Notes: generated by a model from the letters alone, not told the origin. DNA of 64,000 nt from Shewanella sp. ANA-3 (GCF_000203935.1 NC_008577.1:1488001-1552000), one strand, 5' to 3'. Positions 37,151 to 46,352 are shown, counted from the first letter of the stretch. Made by a program: numbers and translations.

Positions 37151-38442
37151 TTACACTCCAGATAAAGGGTTCCTTTAATGGCGGCGCCTTCCAGACTCGA
37201 GTTATAAAATGCCACCTCTGGTTTTGTGCGGATATAGTGTTCCAGTGCGAGTAAATAACCACGGAAATTCAAGTGAGTAATCACTTTATCTCCATGCCCG
37301 TTGATGACCCAGTGGTGTTTGGAGTCTGTTATTGAGGGCCCGAGCTTGCCCTCGGGCCAGAAGGCATGGGTCTTGTTTTTGGGATAACAGAAGTCACAAC
37401 CAAATAAGATGATTTGTTTACTCTTCAGGTATACCGCCAAGTCAATGGCCGGATGTATGACACTGCCATTGGCAAACAAGCGCAGCTTGGGATAGCGGCT
37501 GTTGAGTTCATCATAGGTTTCATTGAGCGAATAGGCAGCGAAGCGCTCCCCGGGCCAGGCATGCAATACCTGTGGCTGAGACCTGGGAAAATAGACCAAT
37601 TTAACTTTTTCCGGAAGCACTTCGGGCAAGTGAGCAAGAGAAATGTTGTAATCCAAGCTTATGACAATATCCGGAATGATATTTTCGTTGACCAAGGCTT
37701 TTAATGCCGTATCTACAGCTATCATCAGGGGCCGTGTTGCCAAGGGTAATGCCATTTGTGCCCTCAAATAATCATAATGCTGTTCCAGCGACGGACCCGT
37801 ACCTATAACCAAAGTCTTGCTTGGTTGAAAGAGCAAGCTTAGTGATGCAGCATCGGGATCCTGTTTTATGGTCTCAAGATTGTCTGCCAACCTGCGCTGA
37901 AATTTCACATCTTCAGGTTTGTGCCGCTTGTTGGCAAACGCAAGATTATTATGAAACATCAACAGATCACGCAGTCTGGCGTTATGGTCACTGATGAGCT
38001 GCAGATCAGATATTATTGCAATGTAATGCTGCGCCAGCTCATCTTGCCGGGGATTGGGTTCCAGTACTACCCGCAGATCGCTTAACCACTCGCTTTGATC
38101 TGTGTAGCTGAGCAACAAAACTAACAGATTCAAATTGAGCGGGCAGATACGAATATGTTCCAAGTGTTTGTTATCAGAGAGCAAGGTGGGTACATCACCC
38201 ATGCCGACCCCATAAACAGAAACGGTGCTGCACCAAGCTGGAAGCTGATTTATCATAAGTTCCGCTTCGGCCAAGCGATTATAACAGCTGCTGAGCTGGA
38301 TACCGTTAACGCTGATAGTGTGATTGGCACCTGTCACCAACATGGCATCCAGGCTGTCGGGATTTGCTGCGTCCATGGTCTGAGCCACTTCCGGCCAGCG
38401 ACGGCGGATAATAGCCATATTCTGTTGTAGTAAATCAGTCAT
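37147..38442 (-). CDS. Maf/DUF115 flagellin glycosyltransferase, short form
   Basis: The 431-residue protein carries the DUF115/MptE-like core: TLVIGTGPSLEQHYDYL (about residues 215-231), AVDTALKALVNENIIPDIVI, and IILFGCDFCYPKNKTHAFWP. This is the same fold as in the longer Maf at 26043 without the TPR tail. The frame starts at TTG 38481; ATG 38442 with AGGA upstream is preferred. It heads the leftward pse operon. The two Maf proteins may serve different flagellins or different sites. Confidence 0.82.
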   Translation of the reverse strand: MTDLLQQNMAIIRRRWPEVAQTMDAANPDSLDAMLVTGANHTISVNGIQLSSCYNRLAEAELMINQLPAWCSTVSVYGVGMGDVPTLLSDNKHLEHIRICPLNLNLLVLLLSYTDQSEWLSDLRVVLEPNPRQDELAQHYIAIISDLQLISDHNARLRDLLMFHNNLAFANKRHKPEDVKFQRRLADNLETIKQDPDAASLSLLFQPSKTLVIGTGPSLEQHYDYLRAQMALPLATRPLMIAVDTALKALVNENIIPDIVISLDYNISLAHLPEVLPEKVKLVYFPRSQPQVLHAWPGERFAAYSLNETYDELNSRYPKLRLFANGSVIHPAIDLAVYLKSKQIILFGCDFCYPKNKTHAFWPEGKLGPSITDSKHHWVINGHGDKVITHLNFRGYLLALEHYIRTKPEVAFYNSSLEGAAIKGTLYLECK

Positions 38443-38651
38443 GGAGCACGTTCCTACGAAAAAGTTTTTACTTTGTTGCAAGCAGTTAGATGGCTTTCAT
38501 TTGATTTGATAAAATCTAATAATGCATATTTAAGATAACTGAAATCCCTGATTTGGATGGCGATGTTGGCAAATACTCTTTGTCATTTTAAGTTGATAGA
38601 GACCTAATGATCTGACTGCCGTAATATTGGACGCTTTGCGAAGTACGCATT

Positions 38652-38849
38652 TTAATTCAAAACTTTCTGGACTGAATAAATAGGAGCACTATGCTGTTTG
38701 GTTCGATTGTAATCAACTTTGTACTCAAATACTGTTAGTTTGATTTGAGGACAAGTCATGAGCGTTACGTCTTGTAGCGCCTTAATTTTTAACGTGTGGA
38801 AGGAACTTTCCACACAAACATTATCCCTGCAGCTCCCTTTGTTGCTCAT
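38652..38849 (-). pseudogene. IS3-family orfB transposase, C-terminal remnant
   Basis: This 65-codon open stretch begins MSNKGSCRDNVCVESSFHTLK and has IKLTVFEYKVDYNRTKQHSA. It matches the DDE transposase end SRKGNCWDN..ESFFHTLK and IFEYIEVFYNR.RRHSALGY. The final catalytic Glu is kept (VESSFH), but the upstream two-thirds of the transposase is broken. Confidence 0.82.
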
Positions 38850-39740
38850 ACTTTGTACAATCTGACACCTTTAAAGTAAAGTAAGGTTATCATTTGCGTA
38901 GTATTAGCTGTCTCAGGCATTTTTTAATAATCACGTCCGTAGGAAATTCTCAGCGGAATCGGGCTATCTTCAATACCTCATAAATAGGCTCCACTGTTAT
39001 TCTGCTTGCCATCAACTAATCCAAAACGGCTCGATAGTAAAGAACAATGGTTACAAACAGATAGGGCTATCCTCTCACTGGTTTATATAGGTAATATTGG
39101 CAGCTCATTCCTAATTTTGCGCGTCAGCAATAAAGTTCTATTCTAGCCGATTTGCTAGAACCGATAATTATGATTACTGTCGGTTGTCACCATAAATATC
39201 TTAGCAGCCTTTGGCAACAATTATCGGTTTGAGATGCTAGCATAATGGTTTTAATACCCATCTTACATAAATAGTCTTCCTAAATCCCACTGAATGTGTC
39301 CCGCGCCGTAGAGTTCCATTGAATCGTCAAAGGGAGCCTAAATCCACGTATAAAGGGCCATACGTTGAATCGCTCTAGGACTCAGTGCCATAGCATAATT
39401 CCCACTCCTGATCACAGCTACCATCGGATAAAGAGAAAAGCGGTGTTGATGTTCGAGGATTAACTCAAATTTGGCTACTTTGGTTCCTTTCGAAAGTTGG
39501 TGGCTGCTTTTTTAGGATTTTCAAATTTTCAACTTGCTTTACTAATTGGCGTTTAAGCCAAGTGATTTCAGCTTACATAGCGGTTGTATTTTTTTTCGAT
39601 ATTGGGTTTGATGAACTTAGACTTTTGATTTACAAGAACTTAGTTGGTGAGTGGTTACCACTATACCAATTTTATCAGTACGGTTCAAAGCCCAAACTTT
39701 GAATTCTTGTATGGATTTTACGGGGTTTCTTTGTTAACAC
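38652..39740 (-). mobile_element. Decayed IS3-family insertion sequence (orfA and orfB remnants)
   Basis: Minus-strand translation gives orfA pieces (FKVWALNRTDKIG near 39730-39690 and EITWLKRQLVKQVENLKILK near 39570-39510). Pieces of orfB follow in order: KFELILEHQHRFS, then SGNYAMALSPRA at about 39470-39370; VTTDSNHNYRF near 39200; TSERIALSV near 39080; and the C-terminal fragment at 38849-38652. These match the usual IS3 order (EFK start, KRQL-LKK zipper, H-F-SGYYAW, DITY-TSEGWLYLA, SRKGNCWDN). Stops and frameshifts show it is long dead. Terminal repeats were not located. Confidence 0.78.
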
Positions 39741-39918
39741 GCTCCACCTCAATAGGCGAGTTTACTCATTTAGCAATATGTCCAGAAGTATTGGTTCCGA
39801 TGACTTCTACAGCTTCCATTCGATACGTATCAATTTTCTAAATCTAAGATAGCTAACGGAAATGAACGTGATAGTCAAGTAACCGGATGAAATGAGTGAA
39901 AAGGGGATTTTTGAAAAA

Positions 39919-39982
39919 GTTACGAAAAATTCTAAAAAATGACATTCCTATGGCGGCACAGGACTTTTGGGTTTTTCGTAAC
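39919..39982. repeat. 11-base inverted repeat beside tRNA-Arg
   Basis: GTTACGAAAAA (39919-39929) and TTTTTCGTAAC (39972-39982) are perfect inverted copies around 42 bases. It sits 31 bases beyond the 3' end of the tRNA. It could be an RNA hairpin or the ends of a miniature element. Confidence 0.6.
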
Positions 39983-40013
39983 CAATTGAATTTTATAGGT
40001 AAGAAATGACTTA

Positions 40014-40089
40014 TGGTCTCTCCACAGGGACTCGAACCCCGATCGGCCGCTTAGGAGGCGGCTGCTCTATCCTGTTGAGCTATGAAGAG
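40014..40089 (-). tRNA. tRNA-Arg (anticodon CCU)
   Basis: The minus strand reads CTCTTCA as acceptor 5' arm, TA, a D arm, anticodon stem GCCGC/GCGGC around CTCCTAA (anticodon CCT in DNA), a T arm CGGGG/CCCTG with loop TTCGAGT, then TGGAGAG, A and encoded CCA. All four stems pair, giving 76 bases. It reads the rare AGG codon. An old IS3 remnant lies on its 3' side. Confidence 0.95.
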
Positions 40090-40144
40090 ACGCCAGTGAT
40101 TATACTGGTTTTATCTTTGATTAAAAGGTTTATGATTTAGTTGG

Positions 40145-41311
40145 TTAAATCTTAAGCGCGATGTCGTTTATCTGTACATTGTAAGCCGCATTTTGGTCAA
40201 CGAGGATCGCGGTTGCACTTTCTTCGCTAACTTGTTCGATTTTTACCGTTGCTCGGCTCTTGGTGGCGACGGCACGCATTTCGTTGAGTCTATCGGGTAA
40301 GTTTTGTTGTAACACGACCTGGAATTTATCGCCAACTCGAATGCCGTGTTTGCGACCTAAGTTGAGGATAATTCTATCGCCTTGACGGCTGACGACTTGC
40401 CCCAATAATGGTCTGCAATTGAGCGTGTTGTCTATATCTCGAGTTGCTTCTTGCATGATTTGGCTGATATTTCTGCCATAGGATGAACGCCAAAATCGGT
40501 CACTATTAGGGGCTATGATGGCCTGTTCTTCAAACTCCCACGGGGCAGAGGTACTGTAGGTTTTGCTCCACACTTCCTCGCCGCTAATGCCGTGAAAGAG
40601 ACTGAGTTTAAATTGGAATTGTCTGAGTGGCGCTTCATCCCACCATCCCATAAAGGTAGATTGCACAGGCTCAGTCGATATATCAATGATTTGTGGCAAT
40701 AAAATATATTGGCTATCGGTGATTTCACTCAACCAGCTTGGGAGTCGATAGCCACGGATATCGACCAATTCTTGTGCGATATCAAGCCGTTCTTTGGCAT
40801 GGATATGGCTAAAACCAGTAGATGAGTAGCCATCAATACTATTACCCAGTTTCTCGGAGATGACTTCTTCAAATCCCGATAATTGTCCGTAGCGTAACTG
40901 TGCTCGGTCTTTTATTTGCGCTTGGGGAATTAAGATGGCGGCCTTTAATTGGCCTGCCGGGCATTGCTGGGTTGGATCATCATTGAGATCGAGCCTGAGG
41001 GATACATAGATTTTATTGCCTTGAATACGCTCGCTCACCAATTGAATGCTAATCGCCTGGGCATAACGATTAATCGCAAAGCTGTTTTGCGTTAAGTTGC
41101 CGTTAGTCGTTTGCTGTTCGCTGGTGATTTGGATACCGGTACTGAGCGTGGCATAACTCACCGCTTGATTGATGGCTTCTTCACGTGCTTGGGCGATGTT
41201 GCCATTGGTGATCACCGCTTCTCCACTGGCCTCGACCCATTCGGCGTTTGCCTGTGCAGCAAATAGCAGTAGGCTGCTGATTATGAGCAAGTTCTTTCTT
41301 AGTATGTTCAT
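40145..41311 (-). CDS. flgT: Flagellar H-ring protein FlgT
   Basis: FlgT forms the H ring around the LP ring of sheathed or fast polar flagella in Vibrio and relatives and is needed for stable basal bodies. The 388-residue protein has a signal peptide ending AANA-like (AAQANAEWVEASG), then the FlgT N-terminal domain (ITNGNIAQAREEAINQAV) and a C-terminal SH3-like part (GRKHGIRVGDKFQVV). The frame includes a TTG before the ATG at 41311. It is divergent from flgO, as in Vibrio. Confidence 0.88.
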   Translation of the reverse strand: MNILRKNLLIISSLLLFAAQANAEWVEASGEAVITNGNIAQAREEAINQAVSYATLSTGIQITSEQQTTNGNLTQNSFAINRYAQAISIQLVSERIQGNKIYVSLRLDLNDDPTQQCPAGQLKAAILIPQAQIKDRAQLRYGQLSGFEEVISEKLGNSIDGYSSTGFSHIHAKERLDIAQELVDIRGYRLPSWLSEITDSQYILLPQIIDISTEPVQSTFMGWWDEAPLRQFQFKLSLFHGISGEEVWSKTYSTSAPWEFEEQAIIAPNSDRFWRSSYGRNISQIMQEATRDIDNTLNCRPLLGQVVSRQGDRIILNLGRKHGIRVGDKFQVVLQQNLPDRLNEMRAVATKSRATVKIEQVSEESATAILVDQNAAYNVQINDIALKI

Positions 41312-41471
41312 CAATAAGCCCTTAACTAAAATTGCTAGGATGAGTCAGTTTACTGGCGGTGCTTTATGGCTCCAAGCAAATTGTATGCCTGATTTATCGT
41401 GGTATAGGGATAAAGTTATCAATAGATTTGTCGATAATCTGAAGAGTTCATTAAGCGCAATATTTTGACTT

Positions 41472-41487
41472 GGTCTAATACTTGCTT
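41472..41487 (+). promoter_or_regulatory. Probable sigma-54 promoter for flgOP
   Basis: TGGTCTAATACTTGCT holds GG and TTGCT at the exact -24/-12 spacing, though the CAC after GG is missing. It lies about 65 bases before the flgO start. Confidence 0.5.
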
Positions 41488-41550
41488 GTTTTATGGCAAA
41501 GATTGCGGCTCCCACTGGGCCACATTGATACTGATGACGAGGTTACTCCT

Positions 41551-42183
41551 ATGCTTAAGCGTGCATTCATTCCTCTGGCACTGTTAGTGCTGGTTGGGTG
41601 TGCGACTAAACCCGTGGCACCGCCCAAACCTAGCTTAGCTGACGGCAATGGTTTGCCGCCTACGGCGACAATTAATCATCTAGCGCAGCGCATTGTGACT
41701 GAGTTAGTCAAGCAGAATGATGCCTTGCGTCCCGACCAACCTATCGTTGTTGCCACGCCTGTGTTAGTGGGGGACTTGAGTAGCACCAATGCGCTGGCGC
41801 AGCAGCTCCAGCAAGGGCTGATGACGTCTTTGCATAGCTTTATGTTTAATGTGGTGGATTTGAATTTAGGTGATGGGCTGAGTGTGACGGCTGATGGCGA
41901 TTTTATTTTGACGCGCGATTGGCAAAAGCTTTCGACCAACTTACCCGTTGACCATATTGTGGTATCGACGATGAGCCCCACGACCAATGGCATGGCAATC
42001 AACACTCGGATTGTTACCTTGAGTAATAACCGCGTGGTGTCAGCCTCTCAAACCTATGTGACCCAAAAAGAGTTGAGCAATTACATGCAGCCTTCAGAGC
42101 AAGTTATCTCTCAGGATGGGATTTTATACCGCCAGTCGAGCCCTGGTATGAATGAAGTGCGAGTGCTAGGAGATGGAAAATGA
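41551..42183 (+). CDS. flgO: Flagellar outer-membrane lipoprotein FlgO
   Basis: The ATG at 41551, preceded by GAGG, gives a 210-residue lipoprotein (LVGCATKP). An upstream in-frame start at 41482 would put charged residues before the signal. The FlgO domain begins TATINHLAQRIVTELVKQND and continues with SSTNALAQQLQQGLMTSLHS. FlgO, with FlgP and FlgT, is needed for full motility in Vibrio. The stop overlaps flgP by ATGA. Confidence 0.88.
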   Translation: MLKRAFIPLALLVLVGCATKPVAPPKPSLADGNGLPPTATINHLAQRIVTELVKQNDALRPDQPIVVATPVLVGDLSSTNALAQQLQQGLMTSLHSFMFNVVDLNLGDGLSVTADGDFILTRDWQKLSTNLPVDHIVVSTMSPTTNGMAINTRIVTLSNNRVVSASQTYVTQKELSNYMQPSEQVISQDGILYRQSSPGMNEVRVLGDGK

Positions 42184-42629
42184 AACGCTACCTATTCATT
42201 GTTGCGGCGCTCCTACTAACAGGGTGTGCTGCCAAAGATAAATATGTTCAGTGGGAAGATGTACCGCCAAGCAGTTTTCCTAAGCTGACGGCCATAGGTT
42301 ATGCCCCGCTTGCGACTCAACCGGCTAAAGAGCAGTCCCAACGAGTATTGATGGCGATGCAGGCCTCAAAAATTGTGGCTTATCGTGAACTGGCTGAACA
42401 AGTGTATGGACAAAAGATCACCGCCAATAGCAGTGTCAGTGATTGGATGCTGACAGATGACAATGTTAAAGCTTCTGTGACTGGGGTGATCCGCGGCGCG
42501 AGAGTGGTAAAAAGCTATCCGGCAGGGGATCACTATGTCACTGAGTTGGAGCTTGATTTTGCCAAGGTATGGCAAATTTACCAACAGCAGAGCCGCCCAC
42601 AAAGAATTAAAGACGTTACCTATTTTTAG
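42180..42629 (+). CDS. flgP: Flagellar outer-membrane lipoprotein FlgP
   Basis: The 149-residue lipoprotein (LTGCAAKD) contains MQASKIVAYRELAEQVYGQK and SSVSDWMLTDDNVKASVTGV, the usual FlgP (LPP20-like) domain. FlgP forms outer-membrane rings around the polar motor. It follows flgO by an ATGA overlap and is closed by the bidirectional terminator at 42670. Confidence 0.9.
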   Translation: MKRYLFIVAALLLTGCAAKDKYVQWEDVPPSSFPKLTAIGYAPLATQPAKEQSQRVLMAMQASKIVAYRELAEQVYGQKITANSSVSDWMLTDDNVKASVTGVIRGARVVKSYPAGDHYVTELELDFAKVWQIYQQQSRPQRIKDVTYF

Positions 42630-42669
42630 CACTAGGGCAGGGTGACTAGTCCTTGCAGTACCAATAAAC

Positions 42670-42703
42670 AAAAGCCGCACTCAGTTTTAGCGCGGCTTTT
42701 TTT
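42670..42703. terminator. Bidirectional terminator between flgP and flgN
   Basis: AAAAGCCGC (42670-42678) and GCGGCTTTT (42692-42700) pair with T or A runs on both sides. It serves the two convergent units. Confidence 0.9.
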
Positions 42704-42731
42704 ATATCCCGTTTACTATTTACTGCTCGAC

Positions 42732-43157
42732 TTATGCTTTTAAATCATTGCCTAAGCTAGAAAGGGTCGAAGTTCTGCCTTTATCGTTATAAGTCAGAGT
42801 GGTCGCGTTTCGGCTCGCCTGTAAGGCTTGGGCAAAACGGTTTAGACTCGCCAAATTCATCTCGATGAGACTGGCATTTTGAGCGTTAAGATCCTTACAT
42901 TCGGCAAGGGCCTCTTTTACGGCGGCCATTTTATGGGATAGTTCTACTTGCGAGGAGAGTAAGGATTTATCGCTGTGATTGGCCAGTAAGTCATCGTTGG
43001 CCTTGAGTTCTTGCAGGCATGTTGATTTTTGCTCCGCAAGCGATAAAAGCAAATCGGCGTTTTGGTCAACCAAAGCGCCTTTTTCCTTAAGAATAATCTG
43101 TTTAAGAACAGCCAAATGGGCGTGTTGTTGATCTACCAGTTTAGCTATTTCTGTCAT
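42732..43157 (-). CDS. flgN: Flagellar chaperone FlgN
   Basis: FlgN escorts hook-junction proteins FlgK and FlgL to the export gate. The 141-residue protein is entirely helical with long heptads (LVDQQHAHLAVLKQIILKEK, LAEQKSTCLQELKANDDLLA) and ends with the short disordered tail of the family. It lies two bases after flgM and shares the FliA promoter at 43528. Confidence 0.85.
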   Translation of the reverse strand: MTEIAKLVDQQHAHLAVLKQIILKEKGALVDQNADLLLSLAEQKSTCLQELKANDDLLANHSDKSLLSSQVELSHKMAAVKEALAECKDLNAQNASLIEMNLASLNRFAQALQASRNATTLTYNDKGRTSTLSSLGNDLKA

Positions 43158-43159
43158 AG

Positions 43160-43486
43160 TTACTCTTTATTGAGGTCATTCAATTCAGCTTCGAAGCTGG
43201 CAATGTTGGCCGCCAACTTTTCGGGATCAATTTTATAGCGACCTTCGGCAATCGCTTGCTTAATTTCAGCGACTTTCTTTTGGTCGACTTCAGGTAGGCT
43301 GGCCATTTTGGTTTGAGCTCCTTGTAGCTGTTGAGCTTGAGCCGTAATGACAACAGAGTCACCTTTTTGTTGAGTCGATTTGGCCGCAACCTGAGTCGAT
43401 TGCTCGCTTTCACTGCTCTTTTTAGTACTGTTTGAACGGACTTGCGCGGCCGCTCCGGCGTTAAATTTGCTAATATCAATTGCCAT
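43160..43486 (-). CDS. flgM: Anti-sigma-28 factor FlgM
   Basis: FlgM holds sigma-28 (FliA) inactive until the hook is finished, then is exported. The 108-residue protein starts MAIDISKFNAGAAAQVRSNS, is disordered and Ser/Lys-rich at first, and ends in the FliA-binding helices (KVAEIKQAIAEGRYKIDPEK LAANI). A FliA promoter lies 42 bases upstream, giving autoregulation. Confidence 0.92.
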   Translation of the reverse strand: MAIDISKFNAGAAAQVRSNSTKKSSESEQSTQVAAKSTQQKGDSVVITAQAQQLQGAQTKMASLPEVDQKKVAEIKQAIAEGRYKIDPEKLAANIASFEAELNDLNKE

Positions 43487-43527
43487 TTTAGGCTCCAGCG
43501 TCGTGTATACGGGATTTCTTAACTGGG

Positions 43528-43554
43528 GTATCGGCAGCCCAACGAAAAGCTTTA
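43528..43554 (-). promoter_or_regulatory. Sigma-28 (FliA) promoter for flgMN
   Basis: On the minus strand TAAA, 15 bases, then GCCGATAC matches the sigma-28 consensus (TAAA-N15-GCCGATAA) at all but the last base. Confidence 0.85.
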
Positions 43555-43561
43555 GCTTATT

Positions 43562-44269
43562 TTACATTCTAACTTCGACTTCGCCAATGGCTGTGACTAT
43601 AGCATCTAGTTCCTTGTTTGAGCTGCTATTTTTGACCCTAATTTGGTCACCAATATTACCATCTTGCAGTGCTTCACCCACGGTTTTTAGCACAAAATTA
43701 CTGGAACGGACATAAATCGACACTGAATCATTCTTACAGACAAAGCAAAGGTTGTTGGCAAAAATGGGAAAATTTTTGGCAACACGGCGTTTAACCCGTA
43801 CGCCTGAAAGTTGGCTGGTATCGCTAAATTGCATTCCGCGTAAACTATTTTGATCAATATAACGGATTTCAACCTGAGTCGGACTGATTAACTCCCCTGG
43901 CGCCAGTGTTTCGCTGGCAACGACCACAGGGAACAGAATATCAACACGCACCGACATAAAAATCTGCCAAGGGTAGGCCAAATCAGGTGTATCACAGCTG
44001 ACTTTTACTGTGTTGTTGCGGCTGATTTCCCTATCGGATGCTAGTTCAACTTTTATTGGGGATGCGCATTGTGCTGGCAGTAGTCGGTTGTCGATAGGTT
44101 GGGGAGCGATTTCCACTTTGGCATTCGCTGGCACTGAAATCTTTTCATTAATAAGGGCTTTAGCTAACTCTGATATCGCCGATACGCTAGGTACCTCGGG
44201 AGCTGCATTGGCCGCCGAGGTGAGAAATAATGCGATAACACATAAAAAATATACTAAATTTACTTTCAT
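43562..44269 (-). CDS. flgA: P-ring assembly chaperone FlgA
   Basis: FlgA helps FlgI assemble the periplasmic P ring. The 235-residue protein has a signal peptide (YFLCVIALFLTSAANAAPE), a first domain, and the C-terminal SAF-type domain (ASETLAPGELISPTQVEIRY, then SVSIYVRSSNFVLKTVGEAL). Length is normal. flgM follows 75 bases later with its own promoter. Confidence 0.9.
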   Translation of the reverse strand: MKVNLVYFLCVIALFLTSAANAAPEVPSVSAISELAKALINEKISVPANAKVEIAPQPIDNRLLPAQCASPIKVELASDREISRNNTVKVSCDTPDLAYPWQIFMSVRVDILFPVVVASETLAPGELISPTQVEIRYIDQNSLRGMQFSDTSQLSGVRVKRRVAKNFPIFANNLCFVCKNDSVSIYVRSSNFVLKTVGEALQDGNIGDQIRVKNSSSNKELDAIVTAIGEVEVRM

Positions 44270-44474
44270 AATGAAGAGACTAGCTTGTAACGCCAGAATG
44301 CACCTATACTTTTATCAAACGTGAAACTGTCCTGTGTCGTTAAGGCCAAAATTTCGTGTCAGAAGTTTGACTCAGTTTCAACTATGGTTATGGATAACAA
44401 GACGCAAGCAATTAATATGCCTATACTCAAACGAGTTTTATGGCCGTACATAAACAGAACAACAAGGCAGAGTT

Positions 44475-45395
44475 ATGTCGAGTATTCTTGATTCAGTCAA
44501 CAAACGCACCCAACTCGTAGGTCAAAACCGACTAGAACTATTGCTATTTAAGTTGAATGGTCGTCAACGTTTTGGGATTAACGTATTCAAAGTGAAAGAG
44601 GTTCTGCAGTGTCCACCATTAACGGCCTTGCCTAAACTTAATCCCTACGTCAAAGGGGTGGCACATATTCGCGGAACGACCATTTCAGTGATCGATTTAA
44701 GTGCCGCAACTGGCGGACGTCCGCTCGCGAGTACCGAAAATTGCTTTATTATCATTTCAGAATATAACCGCAGCGTGCAAGGTTTCTTGGTCAGTTCAGT
44801 TGAACGTATCATCAACATGAATTGGGAAGCTATTATGCCGCCACCGCAAGGTGCTGGCCGTTATTCCTATTTGACGGCGGTGACTGAAATTGAAGGCGAG
44901 TTAGTCGAAATTCTCGATGTTGAAAAGATTCTTGATGAAATCTCCCCAGTAAAAACCGCGATTAGTGAAGAAGTCAATGAGCAGCTCACTATCGATAGAA
45001 GTCAGCATTATCACATCATGGTGATTGATGATTCGGCTGTGGCTCGTAAACAGATTATTCGCGCGTTGGAATCATTAAACTTACAGATTGATACGGCAAA
45101 AGATGGCCGCGAGGCATTGGACAAGTTAAAGGCGATTGCTGGTGAAATGAACAATGTCGCCGAAGAGATCCCATTAATTATTTCTGATATCGAAATGCCT
45201 GAAATGGATGGTTATACCTTAACGGCAGAAATCCGCGACGATCCAAAACTTAAGCATATTAAGGTCGTTTTACATACCTCACTCAGCGGCGTGTTCAACC
45301 AGGCCATGGTGCAAAAAGTAGGCGCCAACGACTTTATCGCGAAATTCAATCCTGATGAATTAGCGGCAGCAGTGAACAAGCATTTAAGTTTGTAG
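44475..45395 (+). CDS. cheV: Chemotaxis coupling protein CheV (CheW-REC)
   Basis: The 306-residue protein fuses a CheW-like domain (about 20-155, with FGINVFKVKEVLQCPPLTAL and HIRGTTISVIDLSAATG) to a response-regulator receiver domain. The receiver (about 175-305) keeps the acidic pocket MVIDDSAVA and phospho-Asp in LIISDIEMPEMDGY. CheV couples receptors to CheA and adapts by phosphorylation. It lies beside cheR and the flg operon, as in Shewanella and Vibrio. Confidence 0.93.
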   Translation: MSSILDSVNKRTQLVGQNRLELLLFKLNGRQRFGINVFKVKEVLQCPPLTALPKLNPYVKGVAHIRGTTISVIDLSAATGGRPLASTENCFIIISEYNRSVQGFLVSSVERIINMNWEAIMPPPQGAGRYSYLTAVTEIEGELVEILDVEKILDEISPVKTAISEEVNEQLTIDRSQHYHIMVIDDSAVARKQIIRALESLNLQIDTAKDGREALDKLKAIAGEMNNVAEEIPLIISDIEMPEMDGYTLTAEIRDDPKLKHIKVVLHTSLSGVFNQAMVQKVGANDFIAKFNPDELAAAVNKHLSL

Positions 45396-45496
45396 TGAAA
45401 GTGTGGGTTAGTGCCTAGTAGCGCTTTACGCTATAATCTAGCCCTTATTACATGATTGTTGGCACTTATTTGGGTGCTTGCTATAGGATCTAGGAC

Positions 45497-46336
45497 GTGA
45501 ATGTGCCTGACAAATCACTCGCTGAAGCCGAATATAATCAATTTAGGTTGTTCCTAGAACAACACAGCGGCATCGTACTGGGGGAAAATAAACAATACCT
45601 AGTACGTAGCCGTCTTGCTCCCTTGATGGGCAAATATAATCTGCCTTCGTTATCCGATGTGGTAAAACATTCGATGAAGCCCACGGAGCGAGCCTTACGG
45701 GCAGAAGTGATCGACGCCATGACTACCAATGAAACCTTATGGTTTCGTGACCGTTATCCGTTTGAGTTGCTCAATAATGTGTTGTTACCTGAATACAGTA
45801 AGTTGGGGCGTCCATTAAAAATATGGTCCGCTGCCTGCTCGTCTGGCCAAGAGCCTTATTCGTTGGCAATGACTATCTTAGAATATCAACAGAAGAAGCC
45901 GGGAGCTTTGCCGGGCGGCGCCTCGATTCAAGCAACCGATCTTTCACCTTCGATGTTGGAACGTTGCAAAAATGCCGAATACGATAGTTTGGCGCTAGCG
46001 CGTGGTTTATCCGAGGAACGTAAGCGCCAGTTTTTTGATGCTTTGCCCTCTGGCAACATGCGAGTTAAGGATAACGTTAAGCGTTTAGTCAATTTTCGCG
46101 CCCATAACTTACTTGAGAGTTACACCTTACTCGGCAAGTTCGACATTATCTTCTGTCGAAATGTGCTGATCTATTTTGCCCCAGAGGCAAAAGCAAAAAT
46201 TTTGCGGCAATTCGCTGCCGCTTTAAATCCGAAGGGCATACTCTTTCTCGGCGCGTCAGAGTCGATTGCGGGTCTGACGGATGAATTTGATATGGTTCGT
46301 TGCAACCCGGGTATCTATTACCAGAAAAAGACTTAA
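45497..46336 (+). CDS. cheR: Chemotaxis protein methyltransferase CheR
   Basis: CheR methylates glutamates on chemoreceptors using SAM. The 279-residue protein has the helical N-domain (FRLFLEQHSGIVLGENKQYL) and the SAM domain with KIWSAACSSGQEPYSLAMTI and FDIIFCRNVLIYF. It starts with GTG (45497) after a weak AGGA, and another GTG two codons later is possible. It is closed by a terminator at 46353. Confidence 0.94.
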   Translation: MNVPDKSLAEAEYNQFRLFLEQHSGIVLGENKQYLVRSRLAPLMGKYNLPSLSDVVKHSMKPTERALRAEVIDAMTTNETLWFRDRYPFELLNNVLLPEYSKLGRPLKIWSAACSSGQEPYSLAMTILEYQQKKPGALPGGASIQATDLSPSMLERCKNAEYDSLALARGLSEERKRQFFDALPSGNMRVKDNVKRLVNFRAHNLLESYTLLGKFDIIFCRNVLIYFAPEAKAKILRQFAAALNPKGILFLGASESIAGLTDEFDMVRCNPGIYYQKKT

Positions 46337-46352
46337 TATTATGATATTAAAT

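Larger units (their letters stand above)
38443..40013. other. Long region without intact genes, mostly a decayed insertion sequence
   Basis: About 1.6 kb lies between the Maf gene and the tRNA. From about 39740 down to 38652 the minus strand can be read, with frameshifts and stops, as IS3-type orfA and orfB. The right flank holds a separate 11-base inverted repeat (39919-39982). The left flank (38443-38651) should contain the promoter of the leftward operon, but none is clear. A frame at 39644-39841 on the plus strand lies opposite orfA and looks accidental. Confidence 0.7.

Noticed and set aside
39644..39841. Plus-strand open frame of 65 codons near the tRNA
   Set aside because: It lies opposite the decayed orfA remnant and has no family pattern.
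44400..44474. GCCGTACA before cheV as a sigma-28 -10
   Set aside because: The -35 TAAA is missing at the right spacing (TACT instead).
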